From assembly GCA_013368445.1 (NCBI GenBank), contig JAACJO010000005.1:1550001-1614000 (forward strand): a stretch of 64,000 nucleotides of DNA. Direction: 5' to 3'. Origin of the DNA: Leucocoprinus leucothites (taxonomy: Eukaryota; Basidiomycota; Agaricomycetes; Agaricales; Agaricaceae). The position numbers were made by a program, and so were the translations under genes. Below, piece after piece: positions 61,711 to 64,000 of this stretch. Under the pieces are notes generated by a model, which worked only from the letters and a program-made list of their open reading frames with translations, had not been told where the DNA came from and searched no databases. The first letter of the stretch is position 1, and every line of letters begins with the position of its first letter.

Positions 61711-64000
61711 ATGAGTTCTAGGTGCGTTGTTGGTTAATCATCACCCGCATCCAAATACCGAGTAATACCGGAGTGTAGACTGGACAGACTCCTACTCCTT
61801 CTGGATACAGGATCTTCTACCTCAGTCAGGACTACTGCTGCGAAACAACTTGCCCAGCTAGCTGTAAAAAGTGTAACCAGCGATATCAACATCGTCGAGG
61901 ATGATGTCAAGTCAAGCCGCCAACATATCTCACAAGCCGACCGCTCTGCTTGGAATGACCTTATGGCAGTTGTAGCTCGAGTACGTGGCGTCTCCTGACT
62001 CATTCTACTGCTCATCGTAATGCATTGCTGCAGATACTCCCATTCCTCCATTCCAAATCCTTCGAGACGCGTACATCTGCTTCGGTGGCTATCTCGCAAA
62101 TTTGCTCTCTAGCTCCATTCTGGACACCTTCTCAGCGGATAAATGGGATGGATGAGGATAAAGCGACAGCTGCACTAACGATTCCCGATTTTCCAACATT
62201 CTCCGTTCAAGATCTCATTTCCCAAGGCAACCTACTTCTCGCATCTTCCGGGAAAGAATTTACTAAGCCCACTGGCATCCTTGCTACGACGGCTGAAGTA
62301 AAAAAAGCACGAAAAGAGGCCATGGGGCGACTTGGGCTAGAATTTTTGGACGATGTTGCCGATGACATAGAGCTGGAGAAAGAACTTGCTGCCGACATGG
62401 AAATTGATACCGAAAATATCAGCAAAGAAGGTGCTACCCGAGGGAACTCGCCAATGGATGTCTGCTCCGATGCCGGAGACACCAAGAGAGCTAGTTCTCC
62501 CCCGACTCGCTCGCTCACTCCCATCGCCGCTTCCCCCACTACTCCCTCCGCACCTGATATAGACCTCAGCGCACTGTCAGCAAGAGAACGTAATCGCCTT
62601 AAACGAAAGCGCAAGCAAGGCAATGGAGCGTTTGTCGCCGCTCCGCCCCCTCAGGCACCTGGAGCAAAATTCAGCACAGCTCCAGCCGGTTCTTCCAATA
62701 AGTACGTCACTTGTCCTTTTATGCTATGTGTATTGACGAAATGTCAGGGCACGTCTCATCTCATCAGATGAAAAGTTTGTCTCTGGGACCCGTGCAAATA
62801 GCCCAGTACTCAATGGGTCGGCTGAAGCAGAAAAAGTTGTCGTAGATCCCACGAAAGGGGGTGCCGTTTCCCCGAAAGATTCAAAACAGTCAAAAGCTCT
62901 GGAAGTAGAGCCCGGTTACTGGATTTGGGATGGGGTAGTGAAAGTTTTGGAAGTTGATCTTTTCAGCCCTGCATGGGAGGTGCGTCATGGAGCAGCGCTT
63001 GCTCTCCGTGAGCTACTCAAGATACAAGGAAAATGTGGAGGCATGCGAGGTGTGTGTTCTCCTGCATTGGCGAAGATCATGCGATCTCAACTACAGGTTT
63101 TAGACGATGCTTCTAGCGAGGAAAATGAATTGGCTCATGAAAAATGGTGCAATGATCTTGCTGCCAAATTTTTGTGTGTTTTCGTGTTAGATCGGTTTGG
63201 AGATTTTGTTTCCGATCAGGTACTGTTATATATGATATGTGAACCTCTTCTGTCCACTTACTCACTGTAGGTGATTGCACCGGTACGAGAAACGGTGTCA
63301 CAAACAATGGCCTCCCTCATGTTACACATGCCGCGCAGGTCCCTTCTACACGTCCATCAAATTCTGCTTCAGATGATTCGTCAGGATTTCGTCGTTGCTG
63401 CTAATAACAGGGTCGAAAGCAAGAAACGATCTTCAAAAAAGTTAAAAGAGGACCCTGAACGTAATCACGTTTGGGAAGTCAGGCATGCTGGCTTACTCGG
63501 TATCAAATATGAGGTTGCTGTGCGCAGTGACATTTTTGATGACGAGGGTGGTGTGAAGCAAGAGGATGGTGTTATTACTCCCAGCCAAGCAGGCAAAGAG
63601 GTACTGGGTGATGTTGTTGAAGCTGCTATACTTGGGTACGCTGTTCATCGCTTCAATGTCGCATGAATCTGATCAATTTCTTAGTCTAGGTGATCGAGAT
63701 GATGACGTTCGATCGGTAGCAGCGACATGCCTTCTACCTGTAGCCCAACATCTTGTCGAACATTTACCGGAGTCCCTTGAGCGTATTTTGGTCGTTTTGT
63801 GGCATTGCCTCAGTGATATGAAGGATGATCTAAGCTCAAGTGTTGGCGCCGTTATGGACCTACTTGGTAACTTGTTCGCCTGAAAGGTTCTGAAAAAAGT
63901 CCACTAATCAATGTTCAACGTTCAATAGGAAAGTTAGTCACATATGAAAAAGTAATTAATATCTTGGCTAGTGAAACCGTCTCGTAAGTCCACCCCTCAC
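61711..64000 (+). CDS. MOT1: TBP-removing ATPase MOT1/BTAF1, N-terminal part
   Basis: The first exon is only 61711-61721 (MSSR with a split Arg codon), joined to LDRLLLLLDTGSSTSVRTTA and KQLAQLAVKSV. HEAT repeats follow: ILPFLHSKSFETRTSASVAI, the family hallmark SARERNRLKRKRKQG, WIWDGVVKVLEVDLFSPAWE with VRHGAALALRELLK, and LGDRDDDVRSVAATCLLPVA. The gene continues past the right edge; the last complete exon reads KLVTYEKVINILASETVS and a donor GTAAGT follows. The Snf2 ATPase domain lies outside the window. Mot1 uses ATP to strip TBP from DNA and redistribute it. Confidence 0.94.

Overview
This window is ordinary, gene-dense nuclear DNA from a filamentous basidiomycete, most likely an Agaricomycete. 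Nearly every gene is broken by short introns of about 50-80 bases with GT/GC donors and AG acceptors. Promoters are pyrimidine-rich, intergenic gaps are short, and the proteins are fungal housekeeping families in basidiomycete form (HAL-type kinase, SOG2, PAN2, MCH1, PIG-H). The species cannot be named from the sequence. I see no transposon, tRNA, rRNA, CRISPR or prokaryotic feature. Splice sites below were read by eye; wherever I give exon coordinates the phases close.

Left part (1-19041): a HAL4/SAT4-like kinase (+), the ER lectin YOS9 (-), a four-AT-hook protein (+), then three adjacent kynurenine-pathway genes: kynurenine 3-monooxygenase (-), kynureninase (+) and a kynurenine formamidase-like hydrolase (-). 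They would encode three successive steps from N-formylkynurenine to 3-hydroxyanthranilate. The formamidase shares a short promoter, carrying a perfect TGACGTCA site, with the stress proteolipid PMP3 (+). Then come eIF2B-epsilon (-) and a strongly biased Ala/Pro/Glu/Lys-rich disordered protein (-).

Middle (19042-41629): a 2.3 kb gene-poor stretch with a possible SUR7/PalI-like relic, then NOP2 (-), a FUN14 protein (-), and the most unusual block: three paralogous four-helix, MARVEL-like membrane proteins (all -) with a voltage-gated proton channel Hv1 gene (+) between the first and second. A PP4 regulatory subunit 1-like HEAT protein, cytosolic aspartate aminotransferase and a small AN1 zinc-finger protein follow, all (-).

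Right part (41630-64000): syntaxin SSO1 (-), argininosuccinate lyase ARG4 (-) divergent from transporter MCH1 (+), a FAR-17a/AIG1-like membrane hydrolase (+), GPI15/PIG-H (+), PDCD5 (+), PAN2 (-), SOG2 (-), a JMJD5-like JmjC protein (-), and the start of MOT1 (+), which runs off the right edge.

The main candidates for something new are the compact kynurenine trio with its neighbouring GC-AG introns, and the Hv1 channel embedded in a tandem array of MARVEL-like paralogues.
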